A stretch of 64,000 bases of DNA from CTSoil-043 sp963821235 (GCA_963821235.1 CAWGCS010000001.1:1612001-1676000), one strand, 5' to 3'. Shown: positions 25,824 to 33,923, counted from the stretch's first letter. Made by a program: numbers and translations. Notes: generated by a model not told the origin, from the sequence alone.

Positions 25824-26641
25824 CCGCCGGCGTCGCCGTCGCACGCGCCGCCGCCGGGCCGGGCCCGGCCGAGCGGCTGCGCGAGTGGGCGCCAGCCGTC
25901 GCCGTCTTCGCGGGGGCGCTCGTCGCCTGGGAGCTCCTGGTCCGAGTCCTCGGCCTCCAGCAGTTCATCCTGCCGGCACCCGTGGCCATCGGCCAGGCCG
26001 TCGTCGACCATTTCGCCGAGCTGTGGGCGGCGGCCTCCTACACCCTCGTGGAGGTCCTCGTCGGCCTGGCGATCGGGACCCTGGCCGGCCTCGTCGCGGG
26101 CCTCGTTACCGCCCGGTTCGGGGGCTTCCGGGAGGCGGTCCTGCCGTTCGCGATCGCCGCCAACTCGGTGCCGATCATCGCCTTCGCCCCGATCTTCAAC
26201 AACTGGTTCGGCATCGACAAGCAGCTCTCCAAGTCGATGATCGCGGCCGTCATCTGCTTCTTCCCGGTGATGATCAACACCGTCCGCGGGCTCACCAGCG
26301 CGTCGCCCGCCGCCCTCGAGCTCATGGAGTCCTACGCGGCGAGCCCCACCCAGGTCTTCCGCAAGGTCCGCATCCCGGCCGCGATGCCCTTCATCTTCAT
26401 CGCCCTCCGGGTGGCCACGACCCTGGCCACCATCGGGGCGATCATCGGCGAGTACTTCGGGGCGCCGAAGGTGAGCCTCGGCCAGTACATCGTCACGTAC
26501 TCCTCGTACCTCAACTTCGAGCGCTCGTGGGCCGCCCTCGTCTTCGCCTGCGCGATCGGCATCGGGCTCTACGTGGCGGTCGTCCTGGTCGAGCGCGCGG
26601 TCGCGCCGTGGACGCAGGAGCGAGGCTCGGGCGCGGGCTGA
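25820..26641 (+). CDS. ABC transporter permease (NitT/TauT/ThiX type), second
   Basis: 273-residue permease, paralogous to the first. The cytosolic coupling loop is RGLTSASPAALELMESYAASPTQVFRKVRIPAAMPF. It has about six membrane helices. GTG 25820 overlaps the ATPase stop (GTGA). The two permeases, ATPase and NMT1-type binding protein form one importer of the family that carries sulfonates, nitrate, hydroxymethylpyrimidine or related compounds. Next to hydantoinase and nitrilase genes a pyrimidine-like or amide substrate is likely, but that is inference. Confidence 0.9.
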   Translation: MTAGVAVARAAAGPGPAERLREWAPAVAVFAGALVAWELLVRVLGLQQFILPAPVAIGQAVVDHFAELWAAASYTLVEVLVGLAIGTLAGLVAGLVTARFGGFREAVLPFAIAANSVPIIAFAPIFNNWFGIDKQLSKSMIAAVICFFPVMINTVRGLTSASPAALELMESYAASPTQVFRKVRIPAAMPFIFIALRVATTLATIGAIIGEYFGAPKVSLGQYIVTYSSYLNFERSWAALVFACAIGIGLYVAVVLVERAVAPWTQERGSGAG

Positions 26642-26744
26642 GGGCCGGCCGGCAGTCGGGCCGCGGGCCGGCGTCGGGGCGGGGCGGTCGGGCCACCCGG
26701 CGCGACAGGCCAGAAACGCGGTTCCCCACTTGCGGCCGCGTCGC

Positions 26745-26750
26745 TAGACT
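26745..26750 (+). promoter_or_regulatory. Candidate -10 TAGACT of the binding-protein gene, leader of about 115 bases
   Basis: TAGACT in the 229-bp gap before the binding-protein gene. It would give the abundant lipoprotein its own promoter. The leader is GC-rich; I looked for a TPP-type riboswitch because of the THI5-like product and saw none. GGGAGGGAGGAG precedes the start codon. Confidence 0.35.
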
Positions 26751-26870
26751 GCAGCGATCTCGCCGGGCCCGGCACGGCCGCGACGGCGGATCCGGGTGGG
26801 TGAGCCGGCGGTGGGGCCGGCGGATCGTTGGACAGCGCGGCCGCCATGCGGCCGGGAGGGAGGAGACAGG

Positions 26871-27959
26871 ATGAGGTTCACCCGCAGGCTGGCGGCCCTC
26901 GGGGCCGCGGTCGCGATCGTCGCCGCGGCGTGCTCGTCGAGCGGCGGCGGCGCCCTGACGAAGGTCCGGCTGCAGCTCCAGTGGTTCCCCCAGGCGCAGT
27001 TCGCGGGCTACTACGCCGCGCTCGACCAGGGGTACTACAAGGCCGAGGGGCTCGACGTCTCGATCCTCCCCGGCGGGGTCGACATCGTCCCGGCCACCGT
27101 GGTCGCGGGCGGCAACGCCGAGTTCGGCATCTCTTGGGTGCCGAAGATGCTCGCCTCCCGCGAGTCGGGCGCCGACGTCCAGGTCATCGGGCAGGTCTTC
27201 CAGCGGTCCGGCACCCTCCAGATCTCCTGGAAGGACGCCAACATCACCAAGCCCGAGGACTGGCGGGGCAAGAAGGTCGGCACCTGGGGCTTCGGTAACG
27301 AGGCCGAGCTGTACGCGGCCATGCAGAAGGTCGGCATCGACCCGGCCAACGCCGGCGACGTCACCATCGTCCCCCAGGACTTCACGATGACGGCCTTCCT
27401 GAACGGCGAGATCGACGCCGCACAGGCCATGATCTACAACGAGTACGCCCAGGTCCTGGAGGCGAAGAACCCCACGACGGGCGCCCTGTACCAGCCGGAC
27501 GACATCAACATCGTGTCCATGGAGTCGGCCGGCACGGCCATGCTCCAGGACGCGATCTTCGCCTCCCAGGCGTGGCTCGCCAAGTCCGGCAACGAGGACG
27601 TCGCCGTCAAGTTCCTGCGCGCCTCGTTCAAGGGCTGGCAGTACTGCCGCGACAACGCGGCCTCCTGCGTGGACATCGTCCTGAAGTCCGACGCGAAGCT
27701 GCCCAAGGGCCACCAGACCTGGATGCTCAACGAGATCAACGGCCTCATCTGGCCGTCGCCGGCGGGGATCGGGATCATGGACCAGGCCGCCTACGACCGG
27801 ACCGTCCAGATCGCGCTCGACGGGAAGATCCTCACCAAGCAGCCGACCGACGGCTTCCGCAACGACCTCGCCGAGAAGGCCCTCAAGGATCTCGGCGGCG
27901 ACACGAAGGGCGAGTCGTGGCAGAAGGCCACGGTCACCCTCACCGAGGGCGGGAAGTAG
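26871..27959 (+). CDS. ABC transporter substrate-binding lipoprotein (NMT1/THI5-like)
   Basis: 362-residue extracytoplasmic binding protein. The signal peptide (basic start, hydrophobic core, then AAACSSSGGG) points to lipoprotein processing at Cys21, although the residue at -3 is not the usual Leu. The NMT1/THI5 fold shows in LQLQWFPQAQFAGYYAALDQGYYKAEGLDVSILPGG and EFGISWVPKMLASRE. Relatives bind formylaminopyrimidine-type and other small ring compounds. ATG 26871 has an excellent ribosome binding site. It follows the permease by 229 bp with its own likely promoter and ends at a strong terminator. Confidence 0.92.
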   Translation: MRFTRRLAALGAAVAIVAAACSSSGGGALTKVRLQLQWFPQAQFAGYYAALDQGYYKAEGLDVSILPGGVDIVPATVVAGGNAEFGISWVPKMLASRESGADVQVIGQVFQRSGTLQISWKDANITKPEDWRGKKVGTWGFGNEAELYAAMQKVGIDPANAGDVTIVPQDFTMTAFLNGEIDAAQAMIYNEYAQVLEAKNPTTGALYQPDDINIVSMESAGTAMLQDAIFASQAWLAKSGNEDVAVKFLRASFKGWQYCRDNAASCVDIVLKSDAKLPKGHQTWMLNEINGLIWPSPAGIGIMDQAAYDRTVQIALDGKILTKQPTDGFRNDLAEKALKDLGGDTKGESWQKATVTLTEGGK

Positions 27960-27983
27960 CCCCCTCCGTCGCATCTGAATCGC

Positions 27984-28020
27984 GAAGCCGGCCCCCGCGG
28001 GGGCCGGCTTCCTCTCTTCT
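27984..28020 (+). terminator. Intrinsic terminator of the ABC transporter operon
   Basis: 13-bp perfect stem GAAGCCGGCCCCC / GGGGGCCGGCTTC with a two-base centre, followed by the pyrimidine run CCTCTCTTCT. It is the most canonical Rho-independent terminator in the window. The convergent small gene ends 11 bases beyond it, so it can stop that transcript too. Confidence 0.85.
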
Positions 28021-28030
28021 GGGGGCTGGA

Positions 28031-28216
28031 TCAGAAGCCCGCGCGATCCATCACCATCGTCTTGCCGCCGAGCTGGAACGGCAGGCCGCTCGGCGCCGGG
28101 AGGATGCGGGCCTGGCCCAGCACCGCTGCCGCGATCAGCACGGCCACGACCAGGATGCCCGACCACCCGACCTCACGGGGGAAGGTGCGCTGCGCGGGCA
28201 TGGAGTGCATCGCCAT
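28031..28216 (-). CDS. 61-residue single-pass membrane protein, unknown function
   Basis: 62-codon gene. ATG 28216 has AAGGAGG seven bases upstream, a near-ideal ribosome binding site. A hydrophilic N-terminus (about 15 residues) is followed by one membrane helix (GWSGILVVAVLIAAAVLGQ, residues 17-35) and a polar tail ending in MVMDRAGF. It ends next to the strong terminator at 27984. The upstream 28217-28484 gap separates it from the divergent DUF1801 gene and shows only a weak TACCAT hexamer near 28403. No family recognised; it may be an accessory membrane peptide. Confidence 0.7.
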   Translation of the reverse strand: MAMHSMPAQRTFPREVGWSGILVVAVLIAAAVLGQARILPAPSGLPFQLGGKTMVMDRAGF

Positions 28217-28484
28217 CGGCTGGCCTCCTTCGATGCCCGGTGGGTCGGGACGAGGCCCCGAGTCCATGCGCGGGTGGCCCGCCGGTCTGGATCGGCTGTT
28301 CGGGGCGAGCGTCGGCCCGGGCGCCGCGCGGCACAAGGGCCGTCCTGCACCTCCAGCGCGCCGAACGGCCGGTGGATCGACCCCCCGGGACGCGGCCGGC
28401 GCTACCATGGGCCGCCCCTCGACCGACGCGCACCTCCTTCGACGGGAGTCCGGCCGCGAGAATCGGAGGACGCAGGAGGTGCCC

Positions 28485-28922
28485 GTGAACGGCTCCGCAC
28501 TCGACACGTACCTGGCCGGCGTCGACCCCGCCGCGACGCCGCTCGTGGTCGCCCTGGACGAGGCGATCCGGGAGGCCCATCCGGGCTTCGACGTGGCCAT
28601 CAAGTACAAGATCCTGATGTACGCGCTGCGCGGCGACTGGCGAACCTGGGTCTGCGCCATCGACGCGACGAAGAAGGGCGTCGGCCTGCGCTTCCTGTAC
28701 GGCGTGCTCCTCGACGACCCGCGGGGGGTCCTGCGGTCCGGCAGCTCCGTCCTGGAGACCTGGGACTTCGGCCTCGGCGACGTCGTCGACCCGGCGGCCG
28801 TCGGCGCCTACGTCGCGGAGGCGGTCGCGCGGTACGAGCAGTACAAGGCCACCTCGGGCGAGGTCCTCGAAGCGAGCCGCGCCGCCGGCCGGGCAGGCCG
28901 CCGACGGAAGGCGAGCGGCTGA
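28485..28922 (+). CDS. DUF1801-type small protein
   Basis: 145-residue cytosolic protein resembling the DUF1801/YdhG fold (frataxin-like): LDTYLAGVDPAATPLVVALDEAIREAHPGFDVAIKYKI... then GVGLRFLYGVLLDDPRGVL. The biochemical role of the family is not established. GTG 28485 has AGGAGGT at ideal spacing. The C-terminal 20 residues are Arg/Ala/Gly-rich. It stands alone, divergent from the small membrane gene at 28216. Confidence 0.72.
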   Translation: MNGSALDTYLAGVDPAATPLVVALDEAIREAHPGFDVAIKYKILMYALRGDWRTWVCAIDATKKGVGLRFLYGVLLDDPRGVLRSGSSVLETWDFGLGDVVDPAAVGAYVAEAVARYEQYKATSGEVLEASRAAGRAGRRRKASG

Positions 28923-29028
28923 CCGGCATCGCGGGGGAGCGGCGGGCGCGGAGAGCGCAGCCTCATCTGCGGGACGACGATCTGCCGCCCGGATCGGCGC
29001 GAACGGCCCTCTCGGGATTCCCCCGCTG

Positions 29029-29391
29029 TCAGGGGCGTTCTGTCAGGGAATCGGTCAAGCGGTCGATCGCCCGCTGAACCTTGACCAGCTCAGATGAGCT
29101 TCCGGGACCTCCCTCCTGCTCAAGGCGGGTGGCCACCAGCCGAAGTCCGGGCAACGCCGACACGATGCGGTGTTCGTGGATCAGTACGAGGGCGTCGAAG
29201 CGAAGGCCCGCATCGTCACTAACGAGCCACGCTGTGATCTCGGCATCGACCGCGGGCCGCTGCTCGTCAGACAGGCGACGATACTCGCGTGACATCCAGG
29301 AAAGAGCTTCCTGAGAGGCCTTCATCGCGACGGCCTCCGCATCGAACTGATCGCGGAGTCCCCGCCACACCTGGCGTGTCTCCTGGCTCAT
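29029..29391 (-). CDS. Hypothetical 120-residue protein in a lower-GC patch
   Basis: Protein of unknown family, mostly helical by appearance and acidic: QVWRGLRDQFDAEAVAMKA, SWMSREYRRLSDEQRPAVDAEI, then FDALVLIHEHRIVSALPGLRLVATRLE. The phrase about deciding whether residues are buried (alternating hydrophobics) suggests a globular fold. There are no membrane helices or signal. The start ATG 29391 has GGTGA-like bases upstream. It lies in a stretch of about 870 bp with GC near 60 percent by hand count of two lines, against over 70 percent around it, and with a frameshifted gene upstream on the same strand, so it may be recently acquired. Confidence 0.6.
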   Translation of the reverse strand: MSQETRQVWRGLRDQFDAEAVAMKASQEALSWMSREYRRLSDEQRPAVDAEITAWLVSDDAGLRFDALVLIHEHRIVSALPGLRLVATRLEQEGGPGSSSELVKVQRAIDRLTDSLTERP

Positions 29392-29466
29392 CGGATCACC
29401 GAGATGGGCTGGCGCAAGGGCGGCAAGGCGATCGAAGGGAGGTTCCCCTCCGGCGTCCTGTGGCTC

Positions 29467-29900
29467 CTACCCCACGAAGGCGCGAAACACCGCCCACTCG
29501 GGGGCGTTGTGCGCCATCACCTGGACGACGTGGTGCGGGATTGCGGCTTGGAGCTGCAGATCGAACCCGGCGATCCAATCACCCGACCCGGTGTCCCGGA
29601 CGAACTCGCGCATCCCGTTGGTGGTGATGACACCCACGAGGACCGCCCGGCCAGCGGCAAGCCGATGATCGTCTCCTCGACCTCGGCGAGCTGGGCGGCT
29701 TCCCCCTCGTTCGGGAAGCCATCGTCGCGGGGTGCCTGAAAGGGGACGGCGATGCCAATCTGGATCCCGTGGCTCCGGCTTCCGACGAGCGCTGTCGCGC
29801 CCCGGTTGAAACGGGCGATGATGGGCCGGCCGTCGTGGACTCCCTGGGACACCTCCCAGGCATCCTCGAGATCGGTCGCGCCGCGTCGCCTGAAGATCAC
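29467..29900 (-). pseudogene. DUF695 domain protein, one-base frameshift
   Basis: Reading from GTG 29900 gives the DUF695-like start (VSQGVHDGRPIIARFNRGATALVG, HGIQIGIAVPFQAP). The frame breaks near 29649 (LPLAG, minus strand) and resumes one base off as RAVLVGVITTNGMREFVRDTGSGDW and on to TAG 29467, the rest of the domain. One restored base gives a 144-residue protein. DUF695 has no known function. Deletion of one C (GCCCGG to GCCGGG) is the simplest explanation, as a sequencing error or a true mutation. It belongs to the same lower-GC patch as the next gene. Confidence 0.7.
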
Positions 29901-29927
29901 CGCGTCCCCTTTGGCGTGCAGTGAAGG

Positions 29928-30587
29928 TCAGTCCCGGCGGCCCGTCCCGAACTGGCGGTCGCCGGCGTCGCCGAGGCCGGGCAGGATGTAGCCCTTCCCG
30001 TTGAGGCCCCGGTCCAGGGCCGCGCAGTGGATCGTCACGTCAGGGTGGGCGGCGCTCACCGCCGCCACGCCCTCCGGCGCCGCGATCAGGTTGATGAGCT
30101 TGATCCGGCTGGCGCCCCAGCGCTTGAGGACGTCGATGGCGGCCGTCGCCGAGCCGCCGGTGGCGAGCATCGGGTCGAGGATGAGGCACAGGTCGACCGT
30201 CGCGGAGTCGGGGAGCTTGTTGTAGTACTCGACCGGGCGGAGCGTCCGCTCGTCGCGGAAGAGGCCGAGGTGCCAGACCTCGGCCGTCGGCATCAGCTCG
30301 AGCATGGCGTCGACCATGCCCAGGCCCGCCCGCAGGATCGGCACGAGGCCGATCCGATCGCCAAGCTCGTGGGCGTCGGTCTCCTCGAGGGGCGTCCGCA
30401 CGCGGAGCGGCCGCAGGCGGGCGTCGGCCAGGGCCTCATAGCCGAGGAGCCAGGAGAGCTCCCGGACGACCTCGCGGAACTTCTTCGGCTCCGTCGTCTG
30501 GTCGCGGAGGATCGCCAGCTTGTGGAGGACGGCGGGATGCCGCGAGACATGGAGGTTCGGGGGGACCGGACTGCCGGTGTCGGGCAC
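29928..30587 (-). CDS. upp: Uracil phosphoribosyltransferase
   Basis: 219-residue pyrimidine-salvage enzyme making UMP from uracil and PRPP. The PRPP-binding motif is LILDPMLATGGSATAAI, the uracil-binding C-terminus is GYILPGLGDAGDRQFGT, and HPAVLHKLAILRDQTTEPKKFRE is the family N-terminus. Start GTG 30587 was preferred over an ATG 81 bp upstream because it sits at the family start and follows AGAGGTG. TAGGAT at 30659-30664 (minus strand) is a likely -10. It lies 2 kb from the pyrimidine-type catabolic locus, which would give the cell both salvage and breakdown. Confidence 0.94.
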   Translation of the reverse strand: MPDTGSPVPPNLHVSRHPAVLHKLAILRDQTTEPKKFREVVRELSWLLGYEALADARLRPLRVRTPLEETDAHELGDRIGLVPILRAGLGMVDAMLELMPTAEVWHLGLFRDERTLRPVEYYNKLPDSATVDLCLILDPMLATGGSATAAIDVLKRWGASRIKLINLIAAPEGVAAVSAAHPDVTIHCAALDRGLNGKGYILPGLGDAGDRQFGTGRRD

Positions 30588-30712
30588 GGACGCGCACCTC
30601 TGGAGCGGACGGGTCGTTCGGCGCGGCCGGCCACCCGGACGGGGTTCCGACCGGACCGATCCTAGCACCGGGCGGGCCGCGCGGCGGGTCGTCCGCGACA
30701 GCCGCGCCGCGC

Positions 30713-30718
30713 TATCCT
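30713..30718 (+). promoter_or_regulatory. Candidate -10 hexamer TATCCT, leaderless start of asparaginase
   Basis: TATCCT ends 9 bases before ATG 30728. It diverges from the upp -10 (30659-30664, minus strand) within about 55 bp. Confidence 0.5.
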
Positions 30719-30727
30719 CGGCCCACC

Positions 30728-31870
30728 ATGCCGCCGACCGCCCGTCCCGCGCGCCGACCAGTCACCGCCTCCCCGCCGGCCGCTCGTGGCCCTCGCAAGG
30801 CACCTCCCGTGCTCGCCCGCCAGGTTCGCGGCGGCATCGTGGAGAGCGTGCACCGGGGTCACGTCGTGCGGGTCGACCAGGCCGGCCGCGTCACCCACGT
30901 GGCCGGCGACCCGGAGACCGTGGTCACGCTGCGGTCCTGCGCCAAGCCGTTCAGCCTCGTCGCCCTGGTCGAGGCCGGCGGCGTCCGCGACTTCGACCTC
31001 TCCTCGGCGGAGCTTGCCCTGATGGCCAGCTCGCACTCCGGCGAGGACCTCCACGTCCGCACCCTGCAGGGGGTCTTCCGTCGCTCCGGGCTCACCCAGG
31101 CGCTCCTGGCCTGCGGGGCGGAGGGGGCGCCCCTCGACGAGCTCACGTCGGCACGCCTTGCCCGCGACGGCGAGAAGGCCGGGCCGATCCGCCACATGTG
31201 CTCCGGCCAGCACTCCGCGATGCTCCTCCTCGCCCGCCTGGCCGACTGGGACCTCGACGGGTACTGGCGGGCGGACCATCCGGTCCAGGCGGCCGTGCGG
31301 AGCGCGGTGGCGCGGGCCTTCGGGACGACGCCGGAGCGCCTGACCACGGCGGTCGACGGCTGCGGGATCGAGACCTACGCTTTCCCCCTCGCCGCCGTCG
31401 CCCGCGCCTACGGGCTGCTGGCCGACCCGGAGGCGGCGACCGCCGCGAACGACTCCCGTCGCACGCTCGCCACGGCCCTCCGGGCGATCCGCGACGCGAT
31501 GGCGGCCAACCCGGAGATGGTGGCCGGGACGCGCGACCGGCTCGACACCTCGCTTATGAAGGTCGTCCCTCGGCGGCTCGTGTCCAAGGGCGGCATGGAG
31601 GCGCTCCGCGGGATCGCGGTCCTGCCCGACCCGGGGACCGGCGGGCAGGCCTCCGCCTTCGCGATCAAGGTCGAGGACGGCGGCGGGTTCGATCGGTCGA
31701 CCTGGTCCGTGACGGTGGAGGCGCTCCGGGTGGCAGGCGTCCTCGATGCGCAGGCCCTCCGCGTCCTCGGCCGCTACCATCGTCCCGTCGAGCTCGACCC
31801 CCACGGCCGGATCGCCGCCGAGACGATCGCCGGCTTCGAGCTCGCCCCGGTGGGCGAGCTCCTGGGCTGA
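30728..31870 (+). CDS. Asparaginase of the Rhizobium etli AnsA (asparaginase II) type
   Basis: 380-residue enzyme that would hydrolyse asparagine to aspartate and ammonia, of the class unrelated to E. coli AnsA/AnsB. Family blocks: RSCAKPFSLVALVE, MASSHSGED, CSGQHSAMLLLA (Gln where most members have Lys in CSGKHA), VDGCGIETYAFPL, and the C-terminal SKGGMEALRGI. The first 27 residues are Arg/Pro/Ala-rich and not part of the family core, but the leaderless -10 supports ATG 30728. The Lys-to-Gln change is next to the active site and could affect catalysis. Confidence 0.87.
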   Translation: MPPTARPARRPVTASPPAARGPRKAPPVLARQVRGGIVESVHRGHVVRVDQAGRVTHVAGDPETVVTLRSCAKPFSLVALVEAGGVRDFDLSSAELALMASSHSGEDLHVRTLQGVFRRSGLTQALLACGAEGAPLDELTSARLARDGEKAGPIRHMCSGQHSAMLLLARLADWDLDGYWRADHPVQAAVRSAVARAFGTTPERLTTAVDGCGIETYAFPLAAVARAYGLLADPEAATAANDSRRTLATALRAIRDAMAANPEMVAGTRDRLDTSLMKVVPRRLVSKGGMEALRGIAVLPDPGTGGQASAFAIKVEDGGGFDRSTWSVTVEALRVAGVLDAQALRVLGRYHRPVELDPHGRIAAETIAGFELAPVGELLG

Positions 31871-31969
31871 GGCCTGCGGTCGAGCCCGCCGGCTCGCGCC
31901 GCGTGGGGGGCGCGGCCACGCGGAGGCCGGCCGGCGCCTGGGGCGCCCCGGCGAGGGCCCGAACGGCAG

Positions 31970-33151
31970 GTGACAGCGAGCGGCGCGGACCCCTACCGGA
32001 TCCTCGGCGTCGCGCGCGACGCGACGGAGGAGGAGATCAAGCGCGCCTACCGGACGCTGGCGAAGCGGCATCACCCGGATGCCGACCACGGCTCCATCTC
32101 GCGCTTCCTCGAGATCCAAGCCGCCTACGAGACGCTCCTCGGGAGCCCGAGACCGAGCCTGGGAGCCGAGTGGGCCCGGCGTCCCCGCGGGGGCGGCGCG
32201 CGGCGGGAGGGCGCCGGGAGCGGCAATCGTCCCACGGGCGGCGGCCCCGGCCGCGCGTCGGGCAGCCGCCCTGCGGGAAGCCGGCCGGCCGGAACCCCGC
32301 CCGGCCCGGCGGCGGGGGACGCATCCTCGGCGCGCCAGCGGACCGCCGACCCGGCGCGGGGCCGCAAGGGGCCCGGCCGCCGGCGCGCGACCCTCGGCTC
32401 GACGTCCTACGACGACGCGGAGTGGACCTTCGAGCCGGACTGGGGCGGGGCGAGCTGGTACGGCCCGACGTCCGGCACCTACTGGACCCTGAACCCGAAG
32501 GAGTACGCGGACCCCCGCAAGCACGGGCCGGAGTACCAGGCTCGCGCCGCGCGACGAACGGCGAGCGGGCGCCCGCCGAGCACCGAGCGCGCGCACGAGA
32601 CGCGTCCCCCCGACGACGCCAGCGGGCCCGACGACGCGCGTCCCCCCGACGCCGCCCGCCCCACGGCGTCCACGACGTGGGCAGACCGACCCCCGTCCCG
32701 GCCCGCCGCCGACAGGACCGCCCGCCCCACCGCCGCTCGCCCGTTGGCCGCCCGGCCCGTCGTCGCCGCCCCACTGCCCGTCGAGGACGCGCCCGGCGTC
32801 GTTCCACGCGTCCTGCTCGCGATCGCCGGCTGGCTGCCCGTCGGCTTCGCCCTGGCGGCCACCGCGGGGCTCCCAGGCGGCCTCGTGGCCACCCTCCCGC
32901 TCCAGGCCCTGGGCCTGGCCGTGCTTGCCTTCCTGCCCCGGGCGGCATGGGTCGCGACCGGCGGCGGCCTCGCGGTCGTCTTCGGCGCGATCCCCATCGT
33001 CGCGGCGGTGACCGCGCTGGGCGGCGGCTTCGCGCCGGGCGGCCCCGCGCCGCTCGCCGCGATCGTGCTGGCCGGCGTCGCCTGGCTCGTCGGCGCGTCG
33101 CTGGCCGCGTCGGGCCGGGTCGTCGCCTATCCCTGGCGGCGCGGGACGTGA
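31970..33151 (+). CDS. J-domain protein with Trp/Tyr-rich linker and C-terminal membrane helices
   Basis: 393 residues. The J-domain (residues 7-70) has the DnaK-stimulating HPD in KRHHPDADHG. A long, disordered Gly/Arg/Pro linker follows, with one conserved-looking island at about 145-190 (DDAEWTFEPDWGGASWYGP..., YWTLNPKEYADPRKHGPEY). From about residue 275, four hydrophobic helices end in VAYPWRRGT. It would recruit DnaK to the membrane. No DnaK, GrpE or canonical DnaJ gene is near. GTG 31970 has a weak upstream AGG; the asparaginase ends 99 bp before. Confidence 0.8.
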   Translation: MTASGADPYRILGVARDATEEEIKRAYRTLAKRHHPDADHGSISRFLEIQAAYETLLGSPRPSLGAEWARRPRGGGARREGAGSGNRPTGGGPGRASGSRPAGSRPAGTPPGPAAGDASSARQRTADPARGRKGPGRRRATLGSTSYDDAEWTFEPDWGGASWYGPTSGTYWTLNPKEYADPRKHGPEYQARAARRTASGRPPSTERAHETRPPDDASGPDDARPPDAARPTASTTWADRPPSRPAADRTARPTAARPLAARPVVAAPLPVEDAPGVVPRVLLAIAGWLPVGFALAATAGLPGGLVATLPLQALGLAVLAFLPRAAWVATGGGLAVVFGAIPIVAAVTALGGGFAPGGPAPLAAIVLAGVAWLVGASLAASGRVVAYPWRRGT

Positions 33152-33179
33152 GCCGGCTCCCGGGCCGCGCGGCGCAGGG

Positions 33180-33185
33180 TAGGAT
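33180..33185 (+). promoter_or_regulatory. Candidate -10 hexamer TAGGAT, leaderless start of the DtxR-type regulator
   Basis: TAGGAT ends 6 bases before GTG 33192; no ribosome binding site fits. Confidence 0.5.
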
Positions 33186-33191
33186 CAGGGC

Positions 33192-33923
33192 GTGACCCGC
33201 CGCGCTCCGTCCGACCTCTCCAGCGCAGCCCAGGAGTACCTCCTCGCCCTGCGCGTCGCCGAGGGCGACGACTGTCGGGTCACGACCGCCCACATCGCCC
33301 GCCAGGTCGGCGTCACCACGCAGGCCGCCAGCGAGATGGTCCGGCGCCTCGGGGCTGACGGGCTGGTCGCCGTGGGGGAGGGTCGGGAGCTGCTCCTCAC
33401 GCCGGCCGGCCGCGCCGCGGCCGACTCCATCTTCCGTCGCCACGCGCTCCTGGAGTGGCTCCTCACGACCGTCGTCGGCCTCGGCTGGGCCGAGTCGGAC
33501 GTCGAGGCCGCCCGCCTCCAGGGCGCCATCTCGCCGCGGGTGGAGGCGCGACTCGACGAGCTGCTCGGCCACCCGGAGACGTGCCCCCACGGCAACCCCA
33601 TCGACGTCGCGGCGGCCGAGCGGCGGCCGACCGGGGTCCCCCTCGCCGAGCTCGAGGCCGGCGAGCGGGCGACCATCTTCCGGATCACCGAGCGGGCCGA
33701 GGACGACCCGGCCCTCCTCTCCTACCTCGAGGCCCGGGCCCTGACCCCCGGCGCCCACGTCACGATCCTGGCCCGCTCGGAGTCGCTCGACGCGGTGACC
33801 CTCGACGGCCCGATCGGCCGGGCGACGCTCGGCCTCCGCCCGGCCGCGCTGGTCCGCGTCGTCCGGGGCGAGGCCGATCCGGCCCTCTTCCACCACGTCC
33901 CCGACGGGGTCCGCCGCGCCTGA
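33192..33923 (+). CDS. DtxR/MntR-family metal-dependent transcriptional regulator
   Basis: 243-residue metalloregulator. The winged helix is at residues 10-70 (VTTAHIARQVGVTTQAASEMVRRL), the metal-binding dimerisation domain at about 75-140 (RRHALLEWLLTTVVGLGW, LLGHPETCPHGNPI) and the SH3-like FeoA domain at 150-235. Such repressors sense Fe2+ or Mn2+ and control iron uptake, storage or manganese export. The ferritin-VIT gene at 3134 is a possible target, but no operator could be identified by eye. It precedes gltX, which has its own promoter. Confidence 0.92.
   Translation: MTRRAPSDLSSAAQEYLLALRVAEGDDCRVTTAHIARQVGVTTQAASEMVRRLGADGLVAVGEGRELLLTPAGRAAADSIFRRHALLEWLLTTVVGLGWAESDVEAARLQGAISPRVEARLDELLGHPETCPHGNPIDVAAAERRPTGVPLAELEAGERATIFRITERAEDDPALLSYLEARALTPGAHVTILARSESLDAVTLDGPIGRATLGLRPAALVRVVRGEADPALFHHVPDGVRRA

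Noticed and set aside
22505..26641. A single 1378-residue aminotransferase-transporter fusion
   Set aside because: The long frame results from the +1 insertions, which let the aminotransferase frame run on through other genes out of frame. Correct frames give four separate proteins.
26751..26870. TPP or other riboswitch before the NMT1/THI5-like binding protein
   Set aside because: Looked for the conserved TPP-box bases because of the family name; none are present, and the leader is only GC-rich.
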